This document shows, piece by piece, positions 17,594 to 27,658 of a stretch of 64,000 nucleotides of DNA. The stretch spans positions 1 through 64,000 of the forward strand of contig NZ_FUWM01000018.1 of the NCBI RefSeq assembly GCF_900167185.1, in the 5' to 3' direction. The notes beneath the pieces are model-generated. The model was not told where the DNA came from and ran no database searches. It was given only the letters and a program-made list of their open reading frames with translations. The stretch is from Selenihalanaerobacter shriftii (GTDB lineage: Bacteria > Bacillota > Halanaerobiia > Halobacteroidales > Acetohalobiaceae). The first letter of the stretch is position 1. Each line of letters starts with the position of its first letter. Made by a program: the position numbers and the translations under genes.

Positions 17594-17635
17594 AAAAATA
17601 AAAAATCCCTTCCAATTTTATTAATTAATTGGAAG
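17594..17635 (-). terminator. Rho-independent terminator
   Basis: CTTCCAATT (17609-17617) pairs with AATTGGAAG (17627-17635). On the minus strand the stem is followed by GGATTTTTTATTTTTT. It ends the 229-aa hypothetical gene and insulates the modE operator. Confidence 0.8.
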
Positions 17636-17669
17636 AGATGGAATAACAATTTAATTATATATTATAAAT

Positions 17670-18359
17670 CTAAACAATATTTTTCTCAATCTCTGATAAT
17701 TTTTCCTTAGCCTTAACTAAATTATCATCAAGTTCTAAAGCCTTTTGATACTCATTCTTAGCTTTTTTTAATATATTCCACTCCGCTTCAACATATCCTT
17801 TTACATATAGAGATTCATTAAAATCCCCTCTTAAACAGTGATAAACCGCATTCAAATGTCTGATTAAATACCTATCTCTTTGCTGGTCTTCATTTAAATT
17901 ATTATTATTAAATATAATTGCAATCTGCATTAATAACTTTTGAATATCAGAAACATCACTACTAGTAACTTCAGATAGATAATCTATCTTTTGAGAAACC
18001 TTATTTAACTTATCATAAATTCTATTAAATAAATGCCAAGAATAATCAGGATTTAAATCAAATCTCTCTTTAATCTTTAAATAAATTTCATCCTCTTCTA
18101 CGGAATATATGAATTCTAAGATATCATCTCCATTTTCAATAAATCGATATACTTCTGAAAGTTTTTGAGAATTATCCTGTAACTTTGTTAATAATTGAAT
18201 TAATTCTTCTAATGTTGAATTTAAGGACTTCATTCTTGAATTAACTTCTTCATCCTGTGGTAATAAATCAATTATTAAGTCTTTAGTAAAATTAAGCTTA
18301 TCTAGATAAGCAAATCGCAAATTCAATTCGCTTAAATCTACTCTACATTTGCAATTCAA
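17670..18359 (-). CDS. Hypothetical helical protein with TPR-like end
   Basis: A 229-aa protein I do not recognise. It starts MNCKCRVDLSELNLRF, with two early cysteines (C3, C5). The rest is almost wholly predicted alpha helix. The last 35 residues (NILKKAKNEYQKALELDDN and after) read like a single tetratricopeptide repeat. No membrane segment is present. It is 99 nt downstream of a HARE-HTH gene and may be co-transcribed with it. Confidence 0.65.
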   Translation of the reverse strand: MNCKCRVDLSELNLRFAYLDKLNFTKDLIIDLLPQDEEVNSRMKSLNSTLEELIQLLTKLQDNSQKLSEVYRFIENGDDILEFIYSVEEDEIYLKIKERFDLNPDYSWHLFNRIYDKLNKVSQKIDYLSEVTSSDVSDIQKLLMQIAIIFNNNNLNEDQQRDRYLIRHLNAVYHCLRGDFNESLYVKGYVEAEWNILKKAKNEYQKALELDDNLVKAKEKLSEIEKNIV

Positions 18360-18458
18360 GCTTTTTCCTCCTTAAAATCTAATAATTTTACTAAACTATT
18401 CACTATTTAGTGTTATTCTCTACTAGTAATAGAAGTCCTTCAATTCACTAATAAAAGA

Positions 18459-19208
18459 TTATAAATTCAATGTAAACATTCCAGGTAATTTCTCCTTGAA
18501 TCTATTATCATCACTTAAACCTTCTGATAGAGGTAAAATCGGCCCTAAATTAGACTTATTCTTTAAATCTTTTACTTTTAAATCTTTAGTTAATATGTTT
18601 TCTAATATTCTTGTGCTACTCATAATTCTTCTTTCTTCTTTTAAAACCTTAAATGCTAAGTCTCTAATCTTTTTATTATGATCTACTAAATTTAACTCAA
18701 ATCCTTGTTTTTTAACATCAACTATTTCATATTTGAAATTATTAACATCTAAAATTTTAATTATCATTCTATCACGAGGCCTAATCATTTCATTATTATA
18801 AAGTTTTTTCATAATAAAAGTTCTTTTATCTTTTCGTGAACACTCATACTCCCTACCTTTAATATTAAAGATTAATCTTTTTTCTTGGATATATCCTGGA
18901 AAATATAATTCATGATCGTAATTAACATTTAATACTCTTCTCTCATATTCTAAAGGACTTAGAGAATAAATAAATGTTAATCCATTTAATAACCATTCCA
19001 TTAAGCCCCAATAACCATCTCCCATTCGAATAAATAGATTGTGAGCATAAATACAAGATTGAACAGACCCCGGATTCTTAACTTTCTTTACCTTACTTAT
19101 TTCCTCATATATTTCTTTATAATGTAATGGGGCCGCATTTTGAGATAAAATAGCATAAGCCATATCAGAAATTGTCATCACTTTTGTTAAATCATAAGCT
19201 TCAGACAT
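18459..19208 (-). CDS. HARE-HTH domain protein
   Basis: A 249-aa protein with an N-terminal winged-helix of the HARE-HTH type (residues about 10-70, LHYKEIYEEISKVKKVKNPG then GYWGLMEW), as in the delta subunit of RNA polymerase and some restriction enzymes. The remaining 180 residues are a novel-looking, basic region with alternating strands and helices and no motif I know. It is too long and too basic to be RpoE, which has an acidic tail. A DNA-binding or chromatin-type role is plausible. Confidence 0.7.
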   Translation of the reverse strand: MSEAYDLTKVMTISDMAYAILSQNAAPLHYKEIYEEISKVKKVKNPGSVQSCIYAHNLFIRMGDGYWGLMEWLLNGLTFIYSLSPLEYERRVLNVNYDHELYFPGYIQEKRLIFNIKGREYECSRKDKRTFIMKKLYNNEMIRPRDRMIIKILDVNNFKYEIVDVKKQGFELNLVDHNKKIRDLAFKVLKEERRIMSSTRILENILTKDLKVKDLKNKSNLGPILPLSEGLSDDNRFKEKLPGMFTLNL

Positions 19209-19318
19209 AATTACACCTCCAAATAAATTTTAAATTATTTTATATTACTTATTTCTGGTCATCATTATATTTTACCTTCATTTTTTTGAAATAATTACAT
19301 TTATTGGAGGAGAAAACA

Positions 19319-19351
19319 TAAAAAAATGGATAGATTTTTAAATCTATCCAT
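19319..19351 (-). terminator. Terminator overlapping the pgsA stop codon
   Basis: ATGGATAGATTT (19326-19337) pairs with AAATCTATCCAT (19340-19351) with a 2-nt loop, followed on the minus strand by TTTTTTTATG. The upstream arm includes the pgsA stop codon at 19344-19346. Confidence 0.85.
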
Positions 19352-19862
19352 TCAACAAGTTATTATATGCTTTAATACAGTAATCTATCCCTGAAATTAA
19401 AGTTAATGGTATAGCCAAAAAAGAAAAATACTGAAACATTTTCCATTTAATTATATAAGCAAAAGCTGTTACATAAAGAGAAAATGTAGCATATTTACCA
19501 AACTTACTTGGATTGATTATATCAGCTTTATTGGAATAAACTAACATAGCCCCAAGTAGAATAATCCCTTCTCTAGCAAGAACTATAACTAAAACCCACG
19601 TTGGAATCAAATTATTTATAGCTAATGCAACAAATACTGTAATCATCGTTAATTTATCAGCTAAAGGGTCTAACAATTTTCCTAATTCTGAAACCTGATT
19701 ATAAGTCCTAGCTATATATCCATCAAAAAGGTCTGTTAGCCCTGATAAAAAAAATATGATTGCAGCTACCAATAAATGATATTTAAATTGCACAAAAAAA
19801 GCAAATAGGAATATGGGAATTATTAAAATTCTGCTAAAAGTCAACCTATTAGCTATATTCAT
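19344..19862 (-). CDS. pgsA: CDP-diacylglycerol-glycerol-3-phosphate phosphatidyltransferase
   Basis: A 172-aa membrane enzyme that makes phosphatidylglycerol phosphate. The CDP-alcohol phosphotransferase motif D-G-x2-A-R-x8-G-x3-D-x3-D is complete within FDGYIARTYNQVSELGKLLD and the following PLADK (about 46-70). Four to five hydrophobic helices surround it. Length is close to other Firmicute PgsA proteins. It is a single transcription unit with a terminator at the stop. Confidence 0.9.
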   Translation of the reverse strand: MNIANRLTFSRILIIPIFLFAFFVQFKYHLLVAAIIFFLSGLTDLFDGYIARTYNQVSELGKLLDPLADKLTMITVFVALAINNLIPTWVLVIVLAREGIILLGAMLVYSNKADIINPSKFGKYATFSLYVTAFAYIIKWKMFQYFSFLAIPLTLISGIDYCIKAYNNLLNG

Positions 19863-20018
19863 TTGTAATTCCTCCTGCCTCTTTCACCTTCACTAATTTT
19901 ACCTTCATTCATTAATATATATATTTATATATTAAAAATATATACTTATAAACTTATTATCAATTAACCTTTATATTAATTCTAGATGAAAGATTAGAAT
20001 CCTTCTTTAAATTAATAA

Positions 20019-20300
20019 CTAATATTTAATAGCAAATCTTATATGGTCACCAGTATAATCAATCCATTCTGTATCTACTTCTTCAATTTCAGCTCTAGTA
20101 GGTCCTACTTCTAAAAAATCAATTAATTGTTCTAATGAACCTTCTTCACCTTCTGCAACTACTTCAACTTCATTACCTCCTAAATTTCTTATGTAACCTG
20201 TAAGACCTAATTGAGTTGATTTTTGATGAGCAAAGGTTCTATATCCTACCCCTTGTACTCTTCCTTGTATTGTAACTCTAACTGCGCTTTTATCCGACAT
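20019..20300 (-). CDS. acyP: Acylphosphatase
   Basis: A 93-aa enzyme that hydrolyses acyl phosphates such as carbamoyl or acetyl phosphate. The catalytic Arg21 lies in GRVQGVGYRTF and Asn39 in GYIRNLGG, both at the positions known in the family. Length is the standard single ferredoxin-like fold. It stands alone, flanked by AT-rich spacers. Confidence 0.95.
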   Translation of the reverse strand: MSDKSAVRVTIQGRVQGVGYRTFAHQKSTQLGLTGYIRNLGGNEVEVVAEGEEGSLEQLIDFLEVGPTRAEIEEVDTEWIDYTGDHIRFAIKY

Positions 20301-20482
20301 ATTTAATTACCACCTTTCAAAATAATATTCAACACTTTTCAATATTAAGGTGCCTAAGTTTATTATTCCCATAAAGTGCACTTTTAATAATTAAAAGCTA
20401 ACACCTAAAATTAGCATCCTTTAAATGAACTTCTATAAAATTAACCTTTTTTCCTGCTTATTTTACAAAAAATATAATAGAT

Positions 20483-20526
20483 CCAAAAATATAAAGACCT
20501 ACCAGTTTAAACCGGTAGGTCTTTAT
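20483..20526. terminator. Bidirectional hairpin terminator
   Basis: ATAAAGACCTACC (20491-20503) pairs with GGTAGGTCTTTAT (20514-20526). T-rich runs follow on both strands (ATTTTTGG on the minus side, ATTTTATTT on the plus side). It lies downstream of the 64-aa gene at 20566. Confidence 0.8.
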
Positions 20527-20565
20527 ATTTTATTTCTGTTTAATCCAATCTATACTTATTAAACT

Positions 20566-20760
20566 TTAATTAATTATTTGATAGATTTCATTACTAGCTT
20601 CTGCTAATTTATTCATATTATTCCTTGATGCTTTATAATAAACTTCTTGTAACTTTAATTTAATAAAATGCTTACATTTATCATTACTAGATTGGTCATG
20701 TAAAATCTTTAATTCTTCTAAAACAGAAACTATCTCTACAAATGTCTTTTTATCTTCCAT
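20566..20760 (-). CDS. Small hypothetical protein, 64 aa
   Basis: A 64-aa soluble protein, predicted as two helices, with no family I can name. It has a good ribosome site (AAAGGTGA) and its own terminator, so it is likely translated. Lys and Glu are frequent; single Cys29. Small Spo0E-like or anti-sigma-like regulators have a similar size, but the Spo0E HxxxSxxLD motif is absent. Confidence 0.6.
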   Translation of the reverse strand: MEDKKTFVEIVSVLEELKILHDQSSNDKCKHFIKLKLQEVYYKASRNNMNKLAEASNEIYQIIN

Positions 20761-20950
20761 CTACAAATCACCTTTCATCCTTTTATTAACCCCTCTATGT
20801 ATCCTTAATACATATTATACAATAAATTACATTAAATGTAAATAGATATATCATACTTTCTTTATAATATATTTCATCTAAAATAATTATTTTCCTTCTT
20901 AATTTAGAAAAAATTAAATATATCAATGAATTATGGACAGATATCCTTAA

Positions 20951-22390
20951 CTACTTCCTCCAAAATCCTGATAACATAAATACCAAAACAGTATAAATCT
21001 CTAATCTCCCTAATAACATACAAAAAGATAAAAGTAACTTACCAGTTACAGGAAGAGAAATATAAGTTTTCAAGGGACCAATTAAGCCTAATCCTGGTCC
21101 AATATTGCCTAATGTAGCTGCTACTGCTGAAACTGAACTTACTATATCTATTCCAAATGAAGTTAAAGTGATAGCTGCTACTACAAAAACTATAATATAT
21201 AAAAAGAAGAATCCTAAAATGCTAGTAGAAACCTCTTCAGAAACCGCCCTATTACCTATTTTTAATGAAGTCACTGCCCGAGGGTGTATTAATTTATATA
21301 ATTCTTGAAATCCTTTCTTCATTAATGCATAGATTCTTATTACCTTAATTCCACCTGCTGTTGAACCGGCTGAACCACCGATAAACATTAATACTAATAA
21401 TATCCCCCGAGAAAATGGCGGCCAGATGTCATAGTCGACTGTAGCAAATCCAGCCGTGCTAATGATAGACAATGTTTGAAATGCAGCATATCTAATAGAT
21501 TCAATTAAACTCTTATAGACTTGTAATCGTAGATTAATAGTAATTAGAATAATTGCTGTACTGACTAAAAAGAGATAAAATCTAAATTCTTTATTATTAA
21601 ACAAAGCTTTAATATTTCCTCGTAAAACTTGATAATGTAAAGTGAAATTAGTCCCAGCTAAAAACATAAAGGCAACCATAATCCCTTCAATAATCAAACT
21701 ATCATATGCCCTAACGCTTAAAGTACGAGAGGAAAAACCACCAGTAGAGACTGTACCAAAAGCATGAATTACAGCATCAAAGATTGGCATTTCATTTAGC
21801 CATAAGAGTAAAATTTGAATAACTGTTAATAATAAATAGATCACCCATAGAGTCTTTGCCGTCTCTTTAATCCTCGGTCTTAATCTATCATGAACAGGCC
21901 CTGGAACTTCAGCTTTAAATAATTGCATCGAACCTGCTAATTCAGGTAAGATGGCAATGGACATCACGATAATCCCCATTCCACCTAACCAATGACTTAA
22001 ACTCCGCCAAAAAAGAATACTATGAGATAAGCTTTCTAATGACATAATAACTGTTGCACCTGTAGTAGTAAAGCCACTAACACTTTCAAAGAAAGCATCA
22101 ACAAAATTATCGAAGATTCCTGATAGCATAAAAGGAATAGCACCAAAAATCGAAATTAAAATCCAGCCTAAGGTAACTATAGCAAACCCTTCTCTATGTC
22201 TAATCTCTTGCTGAGAAAAAGAGAACTTCTGCATAATCTTACCTATACTTATGGTTAACCCCATAGAAACCACAAAAGATAAAACATCAATTTCCCTATA
22301 AAATAATGCTACCAATAACGGTAGCACCATAGCTAAACCAACGAATATAAGTAATTTACCTAATATATTAAAGACAATCTTAAGCCTCAT
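20951..22390 (-). CDS. trkH: Trk potassium uptake protein TrkH
   Basis: A 479-aa potassium channel subunit with four membrane-pore-membrane repeats. Filter-like loops are visible, for example SGFTTTGATVI near 105-115, STGGFSSRTLS near 221-231 and STAGFATVDY near 312-321. It works with TrkA at the inner membrane to load potassium, central to osmotic balance in a halophile that balances salt with potassium. The start is 13 nt downstream of the trkA stop, so the two are one operon. Confidence 0.95.
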   Translation of the reverse strand: MRLKIVFNILGKLLIFVGLAMVLPLLVALFYREIDVLSFVVSMGLTISIGKIMQKFSFSQQEIRHREGFAIVTLGWILISIFGAIPFMLSGIFDNFVDAFFESVSGFTTTGATVIMSLESLSHSILFWRSLSHWLGGMGIIVMSIAILPELAGSMQLFKAEVPGPVHDRLRPRIKETAKTLWVIYLLLTVIQILLLWLNEMPIFDAVIHAFGTVSTGGFSSRTLSVRAYDSLIIEGIMVAFMFLAGTNFTLHYQVLRGNIKALFNNKEFRFYLFLVSTAIILITINLRLQVYKSLIESIRYAAFQTLSIISTAGFATVDYDIWPPFSRGILLVLMFIGGSAGSTAGGIKVIRIYALMKKGFQELYKLIHPRAVTSLKIGNRAVSEEVSTSILGFFFLYIIVFVVAAITLTSFGIDIVSSVSAVAATLGNIGPGLGLIGPLKTYISLPVTGKLLLSFCMLLGRLEIYTVLVFMLSGFWRK

Positions 22391-22402
22391 ATTATTCGCT
22401 CC

Positions 22403-23800
22403 TTAATAATCACCAAATAACTCACGTTTGATATTGCTCTTCGCTGCTAAAGTAAAAATCAATAATTTGTCTTTAACTTTTAATTCTGTTTGACCATCAG
22501 GAATGATTAATTCTTTACCTCTCTTGATTACTCCAATTATTAAATCCGATGATTTATGCAATTTTTTCACTTTAACACCCTTTTTAGCAATTTTATTAGG
22601 AACTTCAATCTTTAATAAACGCATCTGTCCATTTAAAATATTATCAGTACTGACTTGTCCTTGATGCAAAAAATCCAAAATTCGTTCTAAAACTAAAATT
22701 TGCGGACTAAGAATCGTATCAACATTAACAATTTCACTAAAATAACTATACTCCAAACTATTGACAATAGTAATTACATTCTTGCTTCCTAATTCCTTAG
22801 CTACTAAACCTGTCAATAAATTCTCTTCATCTTTATTACCAGCTGCCACAAAAAAGTCAGCTTGATCTATACCTTCTTCTTTAAGCAAGTCTAGATTTAT
22901 AGGCTTCCCATTTAAGATTAAAACATCTGATAATTCTTCTGCTAATTCTTCACACCTAGTTTCATCCTCTTCTATTAAAGTCAAAATAGCATGTTTGGGC
23001 TTAAAAGAAGTTGCCAAATGATAATTCACATCACTTCCTCCAGTTAATACTATCTTTTCTTTTTCATTCTGAGGCTTGCTTAATAGTTGACCTAACTTAG
23101 TTCTAAATCCTTTTTTACCTAGAATATAAACAGTGTCACCAGGATAAATCTTATGTTCACCATGAGGAATAAATAATCTATTCCTCCGCAAAATACAGAT
23201 AATTAAGGCATTAGTGGGTAATTCTACTTGAGAAATAAGATTAAAAGCCAGAGGACTGCGGTGAGAAACTGTAACCTCAGAAAGTTGAACCTTCCCACCG
23301 ACAAAGCTCTCTATTCCTGTCTTCATTGTAGGCTTAATTAAATCCATAATCTGCTCTACTACTATTTGACAAGGGTTTACTATTAAATCTATCCCTAGAT
23401 CATCTATAGTTAAAGCTTTGTTATCGGTTAAATAATCATAATTATTAACTTTAGTAATGATTCTATCTACTCCTAATCGTTTAGCATAAATTGATGTTAA
23501 TATATTCTTGTCATCATTATTAGAAACTGCTAATATTAATTCTGTCTTATTAATACCGGCCTGATTTAATGTCTCTATATTTACCCCACTACCTACTAAA
23601 GTCATTACATCTATCTTTTCTTGAATTCGTTTTAACATTTGATTATCTTCATCAATAATTACTACATCTCTATCTAACTTAGTTAACTGTTCAGCTAATT
23701 GGAAGCCTATTTCATTAGCTCCATAGATAATAGCCTGATGATTAGGTGACGAAGTTAGATTTTTCTTAACTCTCTTTAATTTTGACACCATAGATTTCAT
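22403..23800 (-). CDS. trkA: Trk potassium uptake regulatory subunit TrkA
   Basis: A 465-aa cytoplasmic gating subunit built of two RCK modules, each a Rossmann NAD/ATP-binding domain (first near 25-145 with the GANEIGFQLAEQL turn, second near 250-370) followed by a TrkA-C domain. It controls TrkH. A GTG codon lies one codon upstream, but the ATG at 23800 sits 8 nt after AAAGGAG and is the better start. First gene of the trkA-trkH operon. Confidence 0.94.
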   Translation of the reverse strand: MKSMVSKLKRVKKNLTSSPNHQAIIYGANEIGFQLAEQLTKLDRDVVIIDEDNQMLKRIQEKIDVMTLVGSGVNIETLNQAGINKTELILAVSNNDDKNILTSIYAKRLGVDRIITKVNNYDYLTDNKALTIDDLGIDLIVNPCQIVVEQIMDLIKPTMKTGIESFVGGKVQLSEVTVSHRSPLAFNLISQVELPTNALIICILRRNRLFIPHGEHKIYPGDTVYILGKKGFRTKLGQLLSKPQNEKEKIVLTGGSDVNYHLATSFKPKHAILTLIEEDETRCEELAEELSDVLILNGKPINLDLLKEEGIDQADFFVAAGNKDEENLLTGLVAKELGSKNVITIVNSLEYSYFSEIVNVDTILSPQILVLERILDFLHQGQVSTDNILNGQMRLLKIEVPNKIAKKGVKVKKLHKSSDLIIGVIKRGKELIIPDGQTELKVKDKLLIFTLAAKSNIKRELFGDY

Positions 23801-23884
23801 CACATCTGCTCCTTTAAATCTATCCTACTAACAACCTATGTTTTAGATGTGTAAATAATAACATAGATAATTATTTAAATATAA

Positions 23885-24343
23885 TTAGGAACATTTAGTA
23901 GTAGGATCTTCTCTTTCTATTTCACTTTTAATTGCAGATAACATAGCTTCAGAATTAGAGATAACTTTTTTCTTTAATACAGGGTTCAAAAGTGGTGCTA
24001 TCATAGGAATTCCAAATTCAAAATCAACAGTCAATACCACTTTTGTAGCATCATTTATTGGTGTAAATCTCCATTCACCGGTAAATTCCTTAAGATCACC
24101 TTCAATCTGCTCATAATGAATAACCTTATTATCAAAATCAAATATATCTCTTTCTTTCCAAACTATCTTTTTCCCATCAATATCGGTTACCCAAGCTGTA
24201 ATCGTGGTATTCTCCTCTCTATTAATTACATCTACACTAATTACATCTTCCATAAATTGCGGGTATCTTTCCATCTCTTTAGCTATTTCATAAACCTCTT
24301 CAACTGATCCATTAATTAAGATTGAACTTTCTACATAAGGCAT
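23885..24343 (-). CDS. SRPBCC (START-like) lipid- or ligand-binding protein
   Basis: A 152-aa member of the polyketide cyclase/COQ10-like SRPBCC fold. It begins YVESSILINGSVEEVYEIAK and continues with MERYPQFMEDVISV, both typical of the family. The fold forms a deep hydrophobic pocket, and the usual catalytic role is not assured. It lies 12 nt downstream of the aminotransferase gene and is probably co-transcribed with it. Ligand unknown. Confidence 0.8.
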   Translation of the reverse strand: MPYVESSILINGSVEEVYEIAKEMERYPQFMEDVISVDVINREENTTITAWVTDIDGKKIVWKERDIFDFDNKVIHYEQIEGDLKEFTGEWRFTPINDATKVVLTVDFEFGIPMIAPLLNPVLKKKVISNSEAMLSAIKSEIEREDPTTKCS

Positions 24344-24355
24344 TTTATCTTCCTC

Positions 24356-25612
24356 CTAACTTATACTTTCACCAACAGAATTTAAAGCAGCAACTGCTGC
24401 AAAGGCATCATTAAAGATATCCATTATTTCTTCTATATCTTCTGAAGTAATAATCAGTGGTGGTTCAATTCTAATTACTCGTGGTTGATTAAGAGTATAG
24501 GCTGCTAGCAAATGACGATTAGTCAATTCAGAAATTAACATCCCACCAATACCTTCATTCATTAATTCAATTCCAATCATTAACCCTCTACCTCTAACGT
24601 CTTTGATTAATTCTGGGTACTGAACTTGTAAACTTTTTAATTTATTTAAAAATAATTCTCCCATCTCTTTGGCTTTTAAAGCTAAATTATCTCTTTCCAA
24701 AATTTCTAAAGCTTTCTTACCAGCTACAGCTGCTAGCGGATTACCACCAAAAGTTGAAGTATGAATTAAAGGTGCTTCTAAAAATGGTTCCCAGACCTTA
24801 GTTCGAGCAATAAAAGCTCCTACAGGCATTACCCCTCCTCCTAGAGATTTGGCTAAAGCCATTATATCTGGAACTACACCTTCAGCTTCTACAGCAAAAT
24901 TAGTTCCGGTTCTACCTAATCCTGTCTGTACTTCATCCACAATCATTAAAATATTTTTTTGATCACAAAGAGATCTAACCCCTTGTAAATATCCGGCAGG
25001 TGGTAGTACAATTCCACCTTCTCCTTGAATCGGTTCTATGATAACTGCTGCTGTTTCTGAGGTAATTGCTTTAATTAATGCTTTTAAATCTCCAAAAGGT
25101 ACATGTTTAAAATTAGGTACTAAAGGCTTAAATGGTTCTTTATATTGTTTTCGACCAGTTGCACTTAATGAACCCATACTCTTACCATGAAAGGAGTTAA
25201 CTGTAGAAATAATCTCTGCTTTATTGGTATATAATTTTGCTAACTTTAAAGCTCCTTCGACAGCTTCAGTTCCACTATTACAGACAAAAGAGTATTGTAA
25301 ATCACCTGGAGTAATTTCTGCTAATTTAGCAGAAAAGTCTGCTAAATGATGATTAAAAAGTACTTTACTAGATAAAGACATCTTGTCTAGTTGTTCTTTT
25401 ACAGCAGTTACTATTTCCTGAGGACTGTGTCCAAAGTTAAGACTGCCATATCCACTTAAACAATCAATATACTCATTCCCATTGGAATCCTTAATTCTAA
25501 TCCCTTCTGCTTCAACTTCAATGTCATCTAAACCCATAAACCTAAATAATCTAGCTAAAGCAGGATTTAAATATTCTTCATAATTATTAATAGTACGCGT
25601 TGCTAAATCCAT
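24356..25612 (-). CDS. Class III aminotransferase, putrescine/ornithine type
   Basis: A 418-aa PLP enzyme. The cofactor lysine is Lys255 in ALAKSLGGGVMPVGA, Asp226 is in IVDEVQTGLGRTG, and the phosphate-binding CNSGTEAVEGALKLA is at 111-125. The N-terminus and FNHHLADFSAKLAEITPG stretch point to the putrescine/ornithine group (PatA-like) rather than ArgD. It transfers an amino group from a diamine or omega-amino acid to 2-oxoglutarate. Followed by an SRPBCC gene 12 nt away. Confidence 0.85.
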   Translation of the reverse strand: MDLATRTINNYEEYLNPALARLFRFMGLDDIEVEAEGIRIKDSNGNEYIDCLSGYGSLNFGHSPQEIVTAVKEQLDKMSLSSKVLFNHHLADFSAKLAEITPGDLQYSFVCNSGTEAVEGALKLAKLYTNKAEIISTVNSFHGKSMGSLSATGRKQYKEPFKPLVPNFKHVPFGDLKALIKAITSETAAVIIEPIQGEGGIVLPPAGYLQGVRSLCDQKNILMIVDEVQTGLGRTGTNFAVEAEGVVPDIMALAKSLGGGVMPVGAFIARTKVWEPFLEAPLIHTSTFGGNPLAAVAGKKALEILERDNLALKAKEMGELFLNKLKSLQVQYPELIKDVRGRGLMIGIELMNEGIGGMLISELTNRHLLAAYTLNQPRVIRIEPPLIITSEDIEEIMDIFNDAFAAVAALNSVGESIS

Positions 25613-25825
25613 GAGGCACCTCCCCTTCTTTTATTGAATTTATTATATACAGACCATATTATTACTATTATTTAAAATATATGCTAATAATATACTATGC
25701 TGAACTCATAAAAAGTATTTTTATTTTTAGATGATAATTAATTGAAGTTAATTATATAACTTACTTAAGAGTGCAACTTTCAATGATTAAATAGAATAAT
25801 TTCAATAGCAAAAATTATCTTAAAT

Positions 25826-27469
25826 TTAATTCTTCTGATAATATTTATAATAATCTTCTAAAGTTTCAATAATAGCTTTACCAATTTTTAAATAATCTTG
25901 ATTACATAAATTAGCTAGTGATACACGTAATGTCCACTCAGGTCCAGCAAATCCTGCTCCTGGTAAACAGATTATGGCCCTCTCGGAAGCTAATTTAGTA
26001 ATAAAATCGAGAGCTACAAATTTTTCGGTTAAATATTTAGAAAAGTCTTTCCCATACTTTTCTTTAGCCAAAGTAACGATATTAATCAATGAATAATAAT
26101 GAGTTTTATTACTTCCTTTTAAATATTGATATCCTCCCGGAAAATAAGTATATAAGGTCTGAATACGATCATCTAATATTTTTTTTATAGAATTCTCATA
26201 TGCTCTACCATAGTCCATCAGATTAAATAATGAAAATATACACATAATAGCCTGTTGAGGTCCAGACAAGCCACCAGTATGTGCTAAAGCAACATCTCGA
26301 CTATCCATTTCTAAACGATCTATAAATTTAATCTTCTCTGGTTCAGTAGAGATTATACCATATCGTTCATTTAACTTGTGTTTTATATCATCGGGGTGGT
26401 TAGCAATAAGTCGGTCAATTACATTACCCTCATAAAGCATAATAACCCCTAATCGCCATCCGGTCACTCCAAAGTATTTAGAATATGAATAAATACATAA
26501 AGTATTTTTGGGTATTACACTAACTAAAGAATAAAAATCATCTACAAAATTAGCATAAACTGTATCTGTAATAATAATTAAGTCTTGCCGTTTAGTATTT
26601 ACTAAGTCAGCTATCTTATTAATAGTTTGACGGCTAATTCCTACTGATGTTGGGTTAGTTGGATTAACTAAAAAGAGGATCTTTATTCGTTCATCTTCTA
26701 ACTTCTTAAGCTCTTTATTTGGAATCTGCCATTCCATATCTTCACTTTCTTTAATCTTTACATTAATTAATTTATAACTCTCTAAAACTGGAATTTCTAA
26801 ATATGGAGCAAAGATAGGTGTAATCGTAGCAATCCAGTCTCCAGGATGAATAATATGATTTTCTTTTAATGATTTAAACGAATAGACCATAGCCTCCGTA
26901 GCACCTTCTGTGGCAAATAGACTAAATTCACCAGCTGGTCTATTATTAGGCATAATAACATCTGTAAGATAATTATCAACTATCTTCCCAATATTAGGAT
27001 AGATTATTGGAGGATCGGGATAGAAATCACCTAAAGCAGCATCAGTTAATTCAAATACAAAATCATTAGGATTTAACTCAAGGATAGATTCTGCATAATT
27101 AATTGCATCTTTTAAAAAAAGTGCCTCTTCACTCCCATCCTCTTTTAAATAAATATCTAACTCTTCAGCTATTCTTCTCTTATTTGGTCTCCATCCTAAA
27201 GAATTTTTTTTAGTATCTTTACCTGCCATTTCTGTAGCAAATAAGACTAACTTAGCAAAAGCCTTTCTGCCTATTGTATTCAAAAAGTTGGGGTTTCCTC
27301 TGCCTGCATTCAAAACTTCACATTCTTTTCCTTGAGATATAAGTCGCTGACATGCATTTTCAGCCTTATCTTTTAATATGCCCGTCACTTCAAAAGGACT
27401 TAGTTTCATATACTCTAATTCTTGCTCATAAGTGAGTCCTGGAGCTAAAGCTTCTTTATTTAAATTCAT
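25826..27469 (-). CDS. aspD: Aspartate aminotransferase / aspartate 4-decarboxylase
   Basis: A 547-aa fold type I PLP enzyme. The length and N-terminal extension (YMKLSPFEVTGILKD) match AspD-type bifunctional aspartate 4-decarboxylases, which release alanine and CO2 from aspartate. The cofactor lysine is in SYSKYFGVTGWRLGV near 330, and NPTNPTSVG near 270 is the substrate-carboxylate loop. In some bacteria it works with an aspartate-alanine exchanger to make a proton gradient; no exchanger is adjacent here. It is a single gene with a 189-nt leader in which I see no riboswitch. Confidence 0.92.
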   Translation of the reverse strand: MNLNKEALAPGLTYEQELEYMKLSPFEVTGILKDKAENACQRLISQGKECEVLNAGRGNPNFLNTIGRKAFAKLVLFATEMAGKDTKKNSLGWRPNKRRIAEELDIYLKEDGSEEALFLKDAINYAESILELNPNDFVFELTDAALGDFYPDPPIIYPNIGKIVDNYLTDVIMPNNRPAGEFSLFATEGATEAMVYSFKSLKENHIIHPGDWIATITPIFAPYLEIPVLESYKLINVKIKESEDMEWQIPNKELKKLEDERIKILFLVNPTNPTSVGISRQTINKIADLVNTKRQDLIIITDTVYANFVDDFYSLVSVIPKNTLCIYSYSKYFGVTGWRLGVIMLYEGNVIDRLIANHPDDIKHKLNERYGIISTEPEKIKFIDRLEMDSRDVALAHTGGLSGPQQAIMCIFSLFNLMDYGRAYENSIKKILDDRIQTLYTYFPGGYQYLKGSNKTHYYSLINIVTLAKEKYGKDFSKYLTEKFVALDFITKLASERAIICLPGAGFAGPEWTLRVSLANLCNQDYLKIGKAIIETLEDYYKYYQKN

Positions 27470-27658
27470 AAAATCCCCCTAATTATCTATATGATATAAT
27501 ATTAGCTAATACAGACTTAATAATAAATCCTAAATTAAAGTTATTATAACCAAATTTAATAAAGGAAATAAATCATTTATAGAATTAGGGGGATTCTTAA
27601 TAAGTATTGAATTTTAGATTTCTAATTTGAAAGGAATAATAAAAAATGGTGGGAAATG

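Noticed and set aside
19900-19960. AT-only stretch that might be a replication origin or UP element
   Set aside because: No DnaA boxes, no dnaA/dnaN neighbours; simple AT-rich spacer in an AT-rich genome.
27470-27658. Possible riboswitch before aspD
   Set aside because: No conserved riboswitch motif or terminator-antiterminator pair was found in this AT-rich leader.
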